A stretch of 64,000 nucleotides of DNA from Devosia nanyangense (GTDB taxonomy: Bacteria; Pseudomonadota; Alphaproteobacteria; Rhizobiales; Devosiaceae): NCBI GenBank assembly GCA_016213505.1, contig JACRAF010000057.1, positions 30,327 to 94,326 on the forward strand, read 5' to 3'. The position numbers were made by a program, and so were the translations under genes. The notes under the pieces were generated by a model. The model made no database searches. It saw only the letters and a program-made list of their open reading frames with translations, and was not told the origin of the DNA. Positions 38,981 through 47,820 of the stretch are shown here, one piece after another (the first letter of the stretch is position 1; the number at the start of each line of letters is the position of its first letter).

Positions 38981-39330
38981 TGGACGGCGAGGCCGAAAAA
39001 CCCATCGCCACGTCCGCTCCGGCCTCCCGCCGCCGGATGACGGTAACCGAGCACAGCGCCCCCAAGCTGGGGCGAGGGGTCGTGTTGCGCTTCGACGAGA
39101 CCCGGCAGCGCTGGGTGCTGCTGGTCCCCGAGCGCGTCCTTGCCCCCGACGATATCGCCATCGAGGTGCTGAAGCTCTGCGACGGCCAGCGCTCGGTCGG
39201 CACGATGGCCGACGAGCTGGCCGCCAAATACACCGCACCGCGCGCCGACATTGTCGCCGATGTGATCGCCATGCTGCAGGACCTGGCCGAATCCGGCTTC
39301 CTGATCGAAGCCAAGGGAGGACGGCCATGA
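38980..39330 (+). CDS. pqqD: PqqD, PqqA-binding chaperone
   Basis: A 116-residue protein. The core (about residues 28-112) has the PqqD winged-helix-like fold with WVLLVPERVLAPDDIAIEVL and TMADELAAKY. PqqD binds PqqA and presents it to the radical-SAM enzyme PqqE. The ATG at 38980 shares a base with the pqqC stop (a GTG one codon earlier is the alternative); the stop overlaps the pqqE start by 4 bases. The N-terminal 25 residues are a variable, probably disordered extension. Confidence 0.93.
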   Translation: MDGEAEKPIATSAPASRRRMTVTEHSAPKLGRGVVLRFDETRQRWVLLVPERVLAPDDIAIEVLKLCDGQRSVGTMADELAAKYTAPRADIVADVIAMLQDLAESGFLIEAKGGRP

Positions 39331-40541
39331 GCCCGACGCTGACTGATGCGAGCCCGATCCGGACCGACGCGGGCGGTCGCGCCGATGGCCTCGACGTGCT
39401 GGAGCGCGGCCGCTCGATCGCCGAAACCTATGGCATCCCGCTCGCCGTGCTGCTCGAGGTCACCCATCGTTGCCCGTTGCAATGCGGTTATTGCTCCAAC
39501 CCGATCGAGATGGAGCGGGCCGGCAACGAGCTCACCACCGCTGAATGGAAGAATGTTCTAACGGAACTTGCCGAGATCGGCGTGCTGCAGGTGCATTTTT
39601 CCGGCGGCGAGCCGACCGTGCGCAAGGACCTGGCGGAGCTGGTGCGGCACGCGACCAGTGTCGGGCTTTATTCCAATCTCATCACCTCGGCGGTGCTGCT
39701 CAACCGCGACAAGCTCGCCGAGCTGGCCGACGCCGGCCTCGCCCACATCCAGATCAGTTTTCAGGCCAACGATGCCGAGCTCGCCAATCGCATCGCCGGG
39801 TTCAAGGGCCACGCCAAAAAGCTCGAGGTGGCCAAATGGGCCCGCGAGCTCGACCTGCCGCTCACCGTCAACGCCGTGATGCACCGGCAGAACCTGGAGC
39901 AGCTGCCGCAGATGATCGACATGGCGGTGGCGCTGGACGCCGACCGCATCGAGGTCGCCAATGTCCAGTACTATGGCTGGGCGCTCAAGAACCGTGCGGC
40001 GCTGATGCCCACCATCGACCAGATCGACGAGGCGACGCGGATCGTCGACGACGCCCGCGACCGGCTCAAGGGCATCCTCGACATCGACTATGTCGTTCCG
40101 GACTATTACGCCGTGCGGCCCAAGAAGTGCATGGGCGGCTGGGGCCGGCAGTTCTTCAACATCACCCCGGCTGGCCGTGTCCTGCCCTGCCACGCGGCGG
40201 AGACCATCACCGACCTTGACTTCGAATCGGTGCGCTCCAATCATTCGATCGCCTGGATCTGGAAGAATTCCGAGGCGTTCAACAAATATCGCGGTACCGG
40301 CTGGATGCCCGAGCCGTGCCAGAGCTGCGCCTTCAAGGAAGTCGATTTCGGTGGCTGCCGCTGCCAGGCCTTCGCGCTGACCGGCAGCGCCGGCAACACC
40401 GATCCGGCCTGCAGCCTGTCGCCGCTGCACGAAGCCATCTTCAAGACCGCCGAGCGCGAGGCGGCGACCGGCTCGAACCGCTATCTCTACCGCAACTTCT
40501 CGGGCGGCACTCTCGAGCCCGACGCCGGCTATGATTCCTGA
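39327..40541 (+). CDS. pqqE: PqqE, radical-SAM PqqA peptide cyclase
   Basis: A 404-residue radical-SAM enzyme. The SAM cluster is CPLQCGYC, the SPASM auxiliary-cluster cysteines include CMGGWG, PCHAAE, CQSCAFKEVDFGGCRC and the later ACSLSP. It forms the Glu-Tyr carbon-carbon bond in PqqA. It overlaps pqqD by 4 bases and the next gene by 11 bases. The N-terminus is about 30 residues longer than the minimal enzyme. Confidence 0.96.
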   Translation: MSPTLTDASPIRTDAGGRADGLDVLERGRSIAETYGIPLAVLLEVTHRCPLQCGYCSNPIEMERAGNELTTAEWKNVLTELAEIGVLQVHFSGGEPTVRKDLAELVRHATSVGLYSNLITSAVLLNRDKLAELADAGLAHIQISFQANDAELANRIAGFKGHAKKLEVAKWARELDLPLTVNAVMHRQNLEQLPQMIDMAVALDADRIEVANVQYYGWALKNRAALMPTIDQIDEATRIVDDARDRLKGILDIDYVVPDYYAVRPKKCMGGWGRQFFNITPAGRVLPCHAAETITDLDFESVRSNHSIAWIWKNSEAFNKYRGTGWMPEPCQSCAFKEVDFGGCRCQAFALTGSAGNTDPACSLSPLHEAIFKTAEREAATGSNRYLYRNFSGGTLEPDAGYDS

Positions 40542-41493
40542 CGGCGGAGCGGCGCCGGCCGACCCTTTCGCGCCGCTGACCACCATGATGCTGCCCGTCG
40601 GCGACGGGCATCGGCTCCACGTCGAGACCATCGGCGATCCCGATCGCCGGGCGGCAGTGTTTCTCCACGGCGGACCGGGGAGCGGCTGCCAACCCTCGCA
40701 CCGGCGCCTGTTCGACCCGGCGCGCCATCACGCGGTGCTGTTCGACCAGCGCGGCGCCGGGCGCAGCACGCCGGCCGGCAGCCGCCATGCCAACACCACG
40801 GCCCATCAGCTCGCCGATATGGAGGCGATCCGCAGGGCGCTGGGGATCGACCGCTGGCTGGTCGTCGGCGGATCGTGGGGCGCAACGCTCGCGCTCGCCT
40901 ATGCCGAACGCTATCCGCAACACACCAGCGGCCTCGTCCTGCGCGCCACCTTCCTCGGCACCCGCGCCGAGCTCGACCGGGCCTTCGGCGAGACCATGCG
41001 CGCGATCTATCCGGAGCTTCACGACGATTTCCTCGGTGTCCTGCCCAGGTCCGAGCGCGCCGATCCGCTGCCGAACTACTGGCGGCGCATCCTCGATCCC
41101 GACCCTCTGGTGCATCGTCCCGCGGCGATCGCCTGGCACGACGCCGAACGCATCCTGTCGGTGGCGCGGCCTGCGGCGACGCGTCTCGATCCGGCGGCGC
41201 TGCGCGCGGCCGCCGGTCCGCTCCCCAGCACGCCGTTCATGGAGGCGCACTATTTCTCGCACGACTGCTTCCTCGCGCCCGGCCAGCTGCTGGCGGGAGC
41301 CGACGCGCTCGCTGGCATTCCCGGAGTCATCGTCAGCGGCCGGCTCGATTACCTGTGCCCGCCCGACCGGGCCCGGGCGCTTGCCATGGTTTGGCCGGAT
41401 GCCGATGTTCAGATCATCGAGGGCGCTGGCCACGCCCTGAGCGAGCCGGCGATCGGCCGGGCGGTCGAGGCCGCCATAGCCGGTTTCGCCTGA
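40531..41493 (+). CDS. Prolyl aminopeptidase (S33, alpha/beta hydrolase) in the pqq operon
   Basis: A 320-residue alpha/beta hydrolase of the proline iminopeptidase family. The oxyanion motif is HGGPGSG, then FDQRGAGRSTP; the nucleophile Ser is in GGSWGAT, the acid in GRLDYL and the catalytic His in GAGHAL. It removes N-terminal proline from peptides. Its start lies 11 bases inside pqqE, so it is cotranscribed with the PQQ genes. Because PqqA contains Pro6 and Pro12 and PQQ release needs peptide trimming, a processing role is a reasonable inference. No M16-type PqqF/PqqG protease gene is seen nearby. Confidence 0.88.
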   Translation: MIPDGGAAPADPFAPLTTMMLPVGDGHRLHVETIGDPDRRAAVFLHGGPGSGCQPSHRRLFDPARHHAVLFDQRGAGRSTPAGSRHANTTAHQLADMEAIRRALGIDRWLVVGGSWGATLALAYAERYPQHTSGLVLRATFLGTRAELDRAFGETMRAIYPELHDDFLGVLPRSERADPLPNYWRRILDPDPLVHRPAAIAWHDAERILSVARPAATRLDPAALRAAAGPLPSTPFMEAHYFSHDCFLAPGQLLAGADALAGIPGVIVSGRLDYLCPPDRARALAMVWPDADVQIIEGAGHALSEPAIGRAVEAAIAGFA

Positions 41494-41526
41494 GAGCCAG
41501 CAAGATCGAACAACGGAGCAGGTCCG

Positions 41527-42207
41527 ATGTCTGCTTTGTCCAGTATCGAGAGACCATTCGCGACCCGGGCCGCGGCCCTCGCGGCGCTGCTCTGCCTGTT
41601 CGCCGCCCCCGCGCTCGCAGCCGAAGCCGCCCGGCCGCTGACCGAGTGGCGTGCCTATGGCGGCGCCGGCATGCCGGCCACCTGGTCCATCGCCGGCGGC
41701 ATCATCACCCACACGCCCGGCGGCGGCGACCTGATCAGCGTCGAGACCTTCGCCGATTTCGAGTTCGCCTTCGACTGGCAGATCGCGCCCGGCGGCAATT
41801 CGGGGATCATGTACCGCGTCGATGAGCAGTTCGGCGCCCCGTACCAGTCCGGCCCCGAATACCAGATCCTCGACAACGCCGGCCACAGCGACGGCAAGTC
41901 CCCGCTCACCTCGGCCGCAAGCTGCTACGGCCTCTACGCTCCCGCCGCCGACCTCACCAAACCGGCCGGCGAGTGGAACTCGGGCAAAATCGTCGTCGTC
42001 GGCGCCCATGTCGAGCACTGGCTCAACGGCCAAAAAGTGCTCGAATACGAGCTCGGCTCCCCCGACTGGACGGCCCGCGTCGCGGCCAGCACGTTCGCCG
42101 CCTGGCCGGCCTACGGCACCCTCCGCAGCGGCCATATCGACCTCCAGGACCATGGCGCGGCGGTCGCATACCGCAACCTGACCATCCGCCCGCTGCCCGG
42201 CGGGTGA
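41527..42207 (+). CDS. Exported DUF1080 (3-keto-disaccharide hydrolase-like) protein
   Basis: A 226-residue exported protein with signal peptide ending AAPALA and a concanavalin-like DUF1080 domain: EFAFDWQIAPGGNSGIMYRV, GPEYQILDN, EWNSGKIVVVG and VEHWLNGQKVLEYEL. The family binds or hydrolyses glycans and includes 3-keto-disaccharide hydrolases. It begins 33 bases after the prolyl aminopeptidase gene. The link may be to the sugar region that follows rather than to PQQ. Confidence 0.85.
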   Translation: MSALSSIERPFATRAAALAALLCLFAAPALAAEAARPLTEWRAYGGAGMPATWSIAGGIITHTPGGGDLISVETFADFEFAFDWQIAPGGNSGIMYRVDEQFGAPYQSGPEYQILDNAGHSDGKSPLTSAASCYGLYAPAADLTKPAGEWNSGKIVVVGAHVEHWLNGQKVLEYELGSPDWTARVAASTFAAWPAYGTLRSGHIDLQDHGAAVAYRNLTIRPLPGG

Positions 42208-42261
42208 CCCTCATCGGCAGCGCCGATGGCGGATATTGGCCGCCCGGCCCCGTCCCATGCC

Positions 42262-42711
42262 ATGATGGCGATGATGACCAGACTCGCCGCGCTTTTCGCC
42301 CTCCCCGCTTTGTTCCTCGCGGCGCCCGCGTCGGCCCTGTCGCTGACGGCAGCCCAGCTCGGCGACATTTACTGCTACGCCCGCCTCAGCGGCGACATGG
42401 CGCCCGTGCTCGCCATCCTCACCCCGGAGCTCTCGGCCCTGGTGGCGGAGCACCTGCCCCCCGGCGCCGACGCAGCGACGGCCATCCCGTGGCAGAGCAG
42501 CGCCGACTACGCCAACACCTGCATGCCGGTGGGATCGAGCGGCACCTCCGACGCGCCCGAAATCGTCATCGCCTTCGGCTATCGCGATCCCGATAAGCCC
42601 GGCTATGCCGACAGGCTCGTGCTGCGCTTCGTCGACCAGCGCATCCGCATCGACGACATCGCCTACGGCGCCTCCGGCACGCTCCGCCAAAAGCTCACAG
42701 CTAGCCCCTGA
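42262..42711 (+). CDS. Small exported protein of unknown function
   Basis: About 149 residues with a signal peptide (LAALFALPALFLAAPASA) and a mature domain containing two cysteines (IYCYARL and NTCMPVG) that could form a disulfide. The start is uncertain: several ATG codons cluster at 42262-42274 and one lies at 42226. No family was recognised. The 3' end overlaps the convergent lactonase gene by 11 bases. Confidence 0.6.
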   Translation: MMAMMTRLAALFALPALFLAAPASALSLTAAQLGDIYCYARLSGDMAPVLAILTPELSALVAEHLPPGADAATAIPWQSSADYANTCMPVGSSGTSDAPEIVIAFGYRDPDKPGYADRLVLRFVDQRIRIDDIAYGASGTLRQKLTASP

Positions 42712-43582
42712 ACGCCGGCAGCGCCAAACCCTTGACGCCCAGCCCGCTCACCGCGAACAGCCCGCCCGGATTGCGCTGGCCCTTGAAGTGCTCCGCCGGC
42801 CGGTGCAGCACCGCGGTGGTGACATAGAGCACGTCGAGGTCCCTGCCGCCGAACTCGCAGCAGGTCGGCAGATCCGTCGGCAGCACGATCGATTGCATCA
42901 ACCTGCCGTCCGGATCGTAGCGATTGACCTTGCTGGTCACCGGCACCGTGACCCAGTAGCAGCCCTCCGCATCGACGGTCGCGCCGTCGGCGACGCCGCC
43001 GGTGATCGCCATGTCGGCGAAATGCCGCCGGTTCTCGATCGCGCCGCTCTGCGGATCGAAATCGTATTGCACCACCTCGCCCGAATGGCTGTCGGAGAAA
43101 TACATGGTCTTGCTGTCCGGGCTCCAGGCGAGCCCGTTGGAACAGCCGATGCCTTCGATCATCCTGTGCACCGAAAGGTCCGCGTCCATCCGGTACAGCG
43201 AGGCCACGAACTCGACCTTGCGGCCTGGCGCCTCGAACATCGAGCCCGACCAGAAGCGGCCCTGCCGGTCAGGTTTGCCGTCGTTGAAGCGGGTATCGCT
43301 CAGATGCGCCTCCGGATCGGCGATCGGCTCGAATGCCCCGGTGGCCGGATCGAAGAAATAAAAGCCCGAGACCATCGTCACGATCAGCCCGCCCTTGGCG
43401 CGGAGGCCAATGCAGCCGAGGAACTCGGGCGCTTTCCAGGTGTCGTCCTTGCCGGTCGCCGGATCGGTGCGGTGGATCAGCTTGCTGTAGATATCGATCC
43501 ACCACAGCACGCCCGCGGCCGGATCCCAGATCGTGCCCTCGCCAAGTTCGGCCCTGGCATCGACGACGCAGGTGATGTCCAT
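42701..43582 (-). CDS. SMP-30/gluconolactonase/LRE-family sugar lactonase
   Basis: A 293-residue beta-propeller hydrolase. It has AELGEGTIWDPAAGVLWWID with the metal-binding Glu, FNDGKPDRQGRFWSGS with Asn and Asp, and NGLAWSPDSKTMYFSDS with the later Asn and Asp ligands. It opens sugar lactones made by dehydrogenases such as the SDRs at 53487 and 62741. It is the last gene of the operon with the sugar ABC permeases, 3 bases after the downstream permease. Confidence 0.92.
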   Translation of the reverse strand: MDITCVVDARAELGEGTIWDPAAGVLWWIDIYSKLIHRTDPATGKDDTWKAPEFLGCIGLRAKGGLIVTMVSGFYFFDPATGAFEPIADPEAHLSDTRFNDGKPDRQGRFWSGSMFEAPGRKVEFVASLYRMDADLSVHRMIEGIGCSNGLAWSPDSKTMYFSDSHSGEVVQYDFDPQSGAIENRRHFADMAITGGVADGATVDAEGCYWVTVPVTSKVNRYDPDGRLMQSIVLPTDLPTCCEFGGRDLDVLYVTTAVLHRPAEHFKGQRNPGGLFAVSGLGVKGLALPAFRG

Positions 43583-43585
43583 GTT

Positions 43586-44443
43586 CTACCCCTTGACTGC
43601 CCCGGCGCTGAGCCCGGCAACGATGTACCGCTGGATCAGCAGGTAAAAGGTCACCGGGAAGATGGAAAAGAACAGGGCCGCCGCCAGCACCCGGTCGATC
43701 GGTGTGTCGAGCATCACCTTGAGTGACGCCAGGCCTACCGCCACCGGCCGTGCGTCGGGCGAGGTGACCAGTGTGACCGCGAAGAGGTATTCGTTCCAGG
43801 CGTAGAAGAAGGCCACCACGCTGACTGCCACCAGCCCGGGCGCGGACAGGGGCAGAAGCGTGCGGATCAGAGCTCCGAGCGGTGAGCAGCCGTCGATCAG
43901 CGCGGCCTCATAGATTTCCTCGGCGATGGAGTCGAAGGAGTTCTTCAGCACCCAGATACAGATCGGCAGTATGAACGCCGCGTCGACAAGCGACAGGGCA
44001 GGCAGGCTGTCCGACAGACCGAGGTTGCGATACATCGCATAGACCGGGATGACGACCAGGGCCTCGGGCAGCATCTGGGTCATTAGCAGGAGCAACCCGA
44101 AGGCCCCCTTGCCGCGCCACTTCAGGAAGGTCATGGCAAACGAACCCAGCACCGCCAACGCCAGGACGATCAGGGTCGTCATGGTCGCCAGGAGGAGCGA
44201 GTTCAGCAGCCACCGCGCGACCGGGTAATTCTCGAACAGCGTCGTGAACGGCAGGAAGCTGATCTCCTTGGGAAACATCGACGGCGGAAACTGCATCCCA
44301 TGGCTCAGCGGCTGGATCGCATTCACGGTCATCCAGTAGACCGGGAACAGCACCGCGCCGCAAAAGCCGATGATCAGGGCATAGAACGCCAGGCCGGCCC
44401 CGAACCGGCGGATCTTGTAGCGCGCATGAGCGGATGCCTTCAT
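43586..44443 (-). CDS. Sugar ABC transporter permease, MalG type
   Basis: A 285-residue membrane protein with six predicted helices. The EAA loop (IYEAALIDGCSPLGALIRTL) marks a carbohydrate CUT1-family permease; the MalG subtype is suggested by the N-terminal LFPVYWMTVNAIQP and C-terminal RYIVAGLSAGAVKG. The ATG at 44443 lies 4 bases after the upstream permease stop. No ATPase gene is in this operon, so it may share one from elsewhere. Confidence 0.9.
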   Translation of the reverse strand: MKASAHARYKIRRFGAGLAFYALIIGFCGAVLFPVYWMTVNAIQPLSHGMQFPPSMFPKEISFLPFTTLFENYPVARWLLNSLLLATMTTLIVLALAVLGSFAMTFLKWRGKGAFGLLLLMTQMLPEALVVIPVYAMYRNLGLSDSLPALSLVDAAFILPICIWVLKNSFDSIAEEIYEAALIDGCSPLGALIRTLLPLSAPGLVAVSVVAFFYAWNEYLFAVTLVTSPDARPVAVGLASLKVMLDTPIDRVLAAALFFSIFPVTFYLLIQRYIVAGLSAGAVKG

Positions 44444-44447
44444 GCTC

Positions 44448-45380
44448 TCAGCGCCTCCTCGCGCGGTCCTGCCGCTGTTGGGCATAGACGAACAGCAGTG
44501 TCAGGCCGAGCACGATCACGAACCCCGAGACCCCCAAAGTCGCGCCATAGGCCAGATCAAAGAAACGGAAGGCCGTCTGGTAGATGCGCAGGACCAGCGT
44601 TTCGGTGATGCCGCCGTAAGGGCCACCGCCGGTCGTCAGCCAGATGAGCGTGAACTGCTTGAACGAGAAGATCGACATCAGCACGGCCATGAGCATCAGG
44701 GTCGGGGTGATTTCGGGGATGGTGACGTAGCGCAGGACCTGCAGGCGGGTGGCGCCGTCAACCTCGGCCGCTTCGTAGAGTTCCCGCGGCACGGCCTGCA
44801 GGGACGCAAGGATGACGAGGAAGGTGAAGGGAAAGGCCTTCCAGATCGAGAGCGCTATGACCAGTGGCATCGCCAGCTTGGGATCGGACAGCCAGTTCAG
44901 GTTTTCGTCGATGCCGGGAATGAGCCGTGCGAAGACGTTCATCACGCCGAACGTCGGATTGCACATCCACAGGAAGACCAGCACGGCCGAGATCTCGGGG
45001 AAGGCCCAGGGGACCGCGATGGCGCCCCGCGCCAGGTTGCGGCCGCGGAATTTGCGGTTCAGCAACAGCGCGGAGAGCAGCCCAAGCGACACTGCTCCCA
45101 CGACCACGAAGGCCATGTAGGTAAAAGTGACCTGGACGGAGAACCAGAAGTCGTCATCCTCGAACAGACGTTCGTAGTTGCGCAGCCCGACCCATTGGAC
45201 CTTGTCGACGCCCACCACGTTGTTCGAAAAGCTGGTCAGGAACTGCTGCACGATCGGCAGGAGGATGAAGACCGCCAGGTAGGCCACGATCAGGAAGACG
45301 AGACCATAGGCCAGGGAACTCTGCCGGCTCCGCCCATGCCGTCGTGAGAGGCCCGTGCGTTCTTCCACCTGCTCTGCCAT
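44448..45380 (-). CDS. Sugar ABC transporter permease, MalF/UgpA type
   Basis: A 310-residue CUT1-family permease with six helices and EAA loop LYEAAEVDGATRLQVLRYVT. The N-terminal helix is AYGLVFLIVAYLAVFILLPI. The start at 45380 (MAEQVEER) was preferred to an ATG five codons upstream. It forms the channel with the permease at 43586-44443 and receives substrate from the binding protein at 45524-46846. Confidence 0.9.
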   Translation of the reverse strand: MAEQVEERTGLSRRHGRSRQSSLAYGLVFLIVAYLAVFILLPIVQQFLTSFSNNVVGVDKVQWVGLRNYERLFEDDDFWFSVQVTFTYMAFVVVGAVSLGLLSALLLNRKFRGRNLARGAIAVPWAFPEISAVLVFLWMCNPTFGVMNVFARLIPGIDENLNWLSDPKLAMPLVIALSIWKAFPFTFLVILASLQAVPRELYEAAEVDGATRLQVLRYVTIPEITPTLMLMAVLMSIFSFKQFTLIWLTTGGGPYGGITETLVLRIYQTAFRFFDLAYGATLGVSGFVIVLGLTLLFVYAQQRQDRARRR

Positions 45381-45523
45381 AGCTGACTGTAACATTCCCT
45401 CGATTTCGTGGAAGCCGACAGAGGGGCGGGACCCGCTGCAAGATCGCCCGCCAGCCTATGGGCCGGCAGACATCGTCGGGGACGATCCGTGGAAAGCCCC
45501 CGACAGTCTCAGCGGTCGAGCCG

Positions 45524-46846
45524 TTACAGGGTGAAGCCGTCGAACAGCCGCTCGGACGCCTTTTCCAGTTCCTGCTGGGCGTCGGCCATCGCGTCCTCGA
45601 CCGGCCGGTCGGCAACCAGCACTTCCGAGAACTTGTCCATGACGACGTTGCCGAACTCCTGGTTGAAGAAGATGTAGTCGCCCATGATCTCAAGCGGCGT
45701 GATCGCCTGGCCTTGCAGATAGCCCTCGGCCCAGAACTGCTTGTCCAGGTACTCCTGCCGGATGGCTCCCGGATAGGGCGGCACGACGTCGAGGCACCGT
45801 TCCATCAGCTCCTGATAGTTCTCGGGCCGGTACAGCCACTCCACGAAGGCCTTGGCGGCAGCCTTTTCGTCATCCGAGGCGTGGGCGTTCACGCAGATCG
45901 GGTGGATGCGTGTGATGGCCTTGCCGCTGGGGCCGGGCGGCACCGCGCTGCGCAGTGACGGATAGATGTCCGGTCCGGAGCTGGACCAGATATTGACCGC
46001 CGCCGACACGATCAGCTGCTGCGCGATGCGGCCGTTGGCGTACATCTGGTTGGCCGTCGCCGTGTCGGTGCCGCGCGGCATCGCCTTGTCGTACATGGTC
46101 TTGAAGAGCTTCATCCCCTCGATCACAGGTGCCGTGTTCACCAGCGGCGTGCGCCCGTCGGCCCACTTGCCGTCGAACATGACCGCCCATTGCTGCAGGA
46201 TGAACCAGAAGTCGCCCGGCTCGCTCATCAGGTGGGGCGAGTAGATGCCGAACTGGTCCGGCGACTTGGTCAGCGCGACGGACGTCTGCACCCATTCCTC
46301 GGGCGTGGTTGGCACCCCGACCCCGGCGCTGTCGAACAGGGCAGAGTTATAGAGCAGCCCGAACTTCACCGTAACGATGTCGAGTCCGTGCACCTTGCCG
46401 TCGACACGCAGATGGTCGTGCGCGGCACTCAGCGTGTTGCCGATACCGAGCTTGTCCACGATATCCTGCAGGGATTCCAGGTGTCCGCCGCGCAGCAGGC
46501 GTACGACCAGGTCGGGAGTCGTGTGGAAGAGAGCGCCGTCGATCGCCCCGGACTGGGACTGGATCAGCATGTTGTTGGTGTATTCGTTGAACGGCGCGCC
46601 GGCTTCCTCGATGAAAATGTCGCTCTGCTCGGCGTGGAACTTTGCCAGCATCGCCCGCCACGCGTCGCCGCGGCCCGGCTCGTTCCACATCCACGACAGG
46701 AGCGGGATTCTGATGCGGGCATTCTGGGCGATCGCGGGTGTTGCCAATGCCGCGGCCAGCCCTGCCGCAGCGGTGCTTTTCAGGAAATCACGGCGCCTCA
46801 TGCCCATGGAAAATGGGCGCAAGAATCCACTGCTTGGTCTGTTCAT
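45524..46846 (-). CDS. Sugar ABC transporter substrate-binding protein, twin-arginine signal
   Basis: A 440-residue extracellular solute-binding protein of family 1. The signal peptide contains MRRRDFLKSTAAAGLAAALA, a twin-arginine (Tat) motif, with cleavage near AIAQ. Mature motifs: LYNSALFDSAGVGVPTTPEE and FVEWLYRPENYQELM. The ATG at 46846 follows GGGGAGGAA; a very long upstream extension in frame was rejected. Its promoter carries a TTAT-N2-TA-N2-ATAA type site. The sugar is not deducible; the neighbours suggest a sugar or sugar acid. Confidence 0.9.
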   Translation of the reverse strand: MNRPSSGFLRPFSMGMRRRDFLKSTAAAGLAAALATPAIAQNARIRIPLLSWMWNEPGRGDAWRAMLAKFHAEQSDIFIEEAGAPFNEYTNNMLIQSQSGAIDGALFHTTPDLVVRLLRGGHLESLQDIVDKLGIGNTLSAAHDHLRVDGKVHGLDIVTVKFGLLYNSALFDSAGVGVPTTPEEWVQTSVALTKSPDQFGIYSPHLMSEPGDFWFILQQWAVMFDGKWADGRTPLVNTAPVIEGMKLFKTMYDKAMPRGTDTATANQMYANGRIAQQLIVSAAVNIWSSSGPDIYPSLRSAVPPGPSGKAITRIHPICVNAHASDDEKAAAKAFVEWLYRPENYQELMERCLDVVPPYPGAIRQEYLDKQFWAEGYLQGQAITPLEIMGDYIFFNQEFGNVVMDKFSEVLVADRPVEDAMADAQQELEKASERLFDGFTL

Positions 46847-46902
46847 GTTCGTTCCTCCCCTCGGTAGGTCGACGATGACTAAGCGGCATCTCGACCGTAC
46901 TA

Positions 46903-46916
46903 TGATGCTATTATAA
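46903..46916. promoter_or_regulatory. GntR-type operator at the solute-binding operon promoter
   Basis: TGATGCTATTATAA on the plus strand; its complement TTATAATAGCATCA matches TTAT-N2-TA-N2-ATAA except for one outer base. It lies 56 bases before the binding-protein start. Confidence 0.5.
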
Positions 46917-46971
46917 TGTTTATGATCTGTCCATACGGTCGTTGCGGCCATGTAACCGGCTGCGCGACGGC

Positions 46972-47739
46972 TCAGCCGAGGTCGTTGGGCGCGTCGTAAG
47001 TGATCGAGAAGATGTCGGCCGGATGGCGCGCGATGGAAAACTCGACATTGCGCTGGTCGGATGACTGGTAGAGCATTTCGACCGCGAGAATGGCCGAGCC
47101 CTCGGCGATGCCAAGGTCGGCGGCCACCGCCTCGTCCGCCAGTTCCGCCTTTATCGTGCAGTGCGCCACCGCCATGGTGATGTTGAGCCGCTTCTGCACG
47201 GCGCGGAAGATCAGCACGTCGTTGAAGTCCTCGCGTCTGAGCTGCCCACCCAGATCGGGCGGGAAATAGGTGGTGATCTGCGCCTTCTTCTGCGTGCCGA
47301 CCGACAGAATGCTCCTCAGGCAATAGCCGGGCTGGTCTTTGCCGAGTCCGAAATGCCGCTGCAGCACCGGCGAGTTTTCCTGCCGGTAGGATTTGATCTT
47401 CAGGTGCGCGTCCTTGGTGAACGCCGCCATGTCGGCGAAGTTCTTGAAGGTCCAGCTGAGGCTGACCGGTGGTTGCGGCGAGGTGACCACGGCGGGCTTG
47501 GCCGAGCGCTTCTTGATCAGCCCGTCGGCCTCGAGGTCGCGCAACGCCTGACGCACCGTGATCAGGCTCACCCCGAATCGTTCGGCGATCACCGCTTCCT
47601 TGGGCAACTCGCCGCCCACCGGGAACGCGCCGCTGGCGATCGGCTCGCGCAGGATATCGGCCAGCTGCCGGTACAGCGGCCCCTGCGACCGGGCGAGCGG
47701 CCGCTTGGGCAAAAAGTCGATCGTCGCCGTTTCGTCCAT
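46972..47739 (-). CDS. GntR/HutC-family transcriptional regulator
   Basis: A 255-residue regulator. The N-terminal winged helix is LYRQLADILREPIASGAFPV, then ELPKEAVIAERFGVSLITVR and QALRDLEADGLI; the C-terminal domain (about 105-245) is a UTRA ligand-binding fold of the HutC subfamily. The start at 47739 was preferred to an upstream in-frame start at 47784, which would lie in the operator. A TTAT-N2-TA-N2-ATAA type site is 31 bases upstream, so autoregulation is likely. Identical-type sites stand at three other promoters nearby. The effector is probably a sugar-acid intermediate. Confidence 0.88.
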   Translation of the reverse strand: MDETATIDFLPKRPLARSQGPLYRQLADILREPIASGAFPVGGELPKEAVIAERFGVSLITVRQALRDLEADGLIKKRSAKPAVVTSPQPPVSLSWTFKNFADMAAFTKDAHLKIKSYRQENSPVLQRHFGLGKDQPGYCLRSILSVGTQKKAQITTYFPPDLGGQLRREDFNDVLIFRAVQKRLNITMAVAHCTIKAELADEAVAADLGIAEGSAILAVEMLYQSSDQRNVEFSIARHPADIFSITYDAPNDLG

Positions 47740-47770
47740 GTGCTGAGCCAGCTCCTCGTGGATTCGGCTA

Positions 47771-47784
47771 TCATAATAGCACAA
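47771..47784. promoter_or_regulatory. GntR-type operator at the GntR promoter
   Basis: TCATAATAGCACAA, two mismatches from TTATAATAGCATAA, 31 bases before the GntR start. Confidence 0.5.
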
Positions 47785-47820
47785 ACCGCGCTTCGCGAAG
47801 TACTCCTTGACGAGCGTGCA

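Noticed and set aside
40441..42153. 570-codon minus-strand frame
   Set aside because: Antisense of the prolyl aminopeptidase and DUF1080 genes, which have signal peptide and active-site motifs.
46847..47323. Upstream extension of the Tat-signal binding protein
   Set aside because: A strong ribosome site precedes 46846 and the twin-arginine signal must be N-terminal; the extension overlaps the GntR gene.
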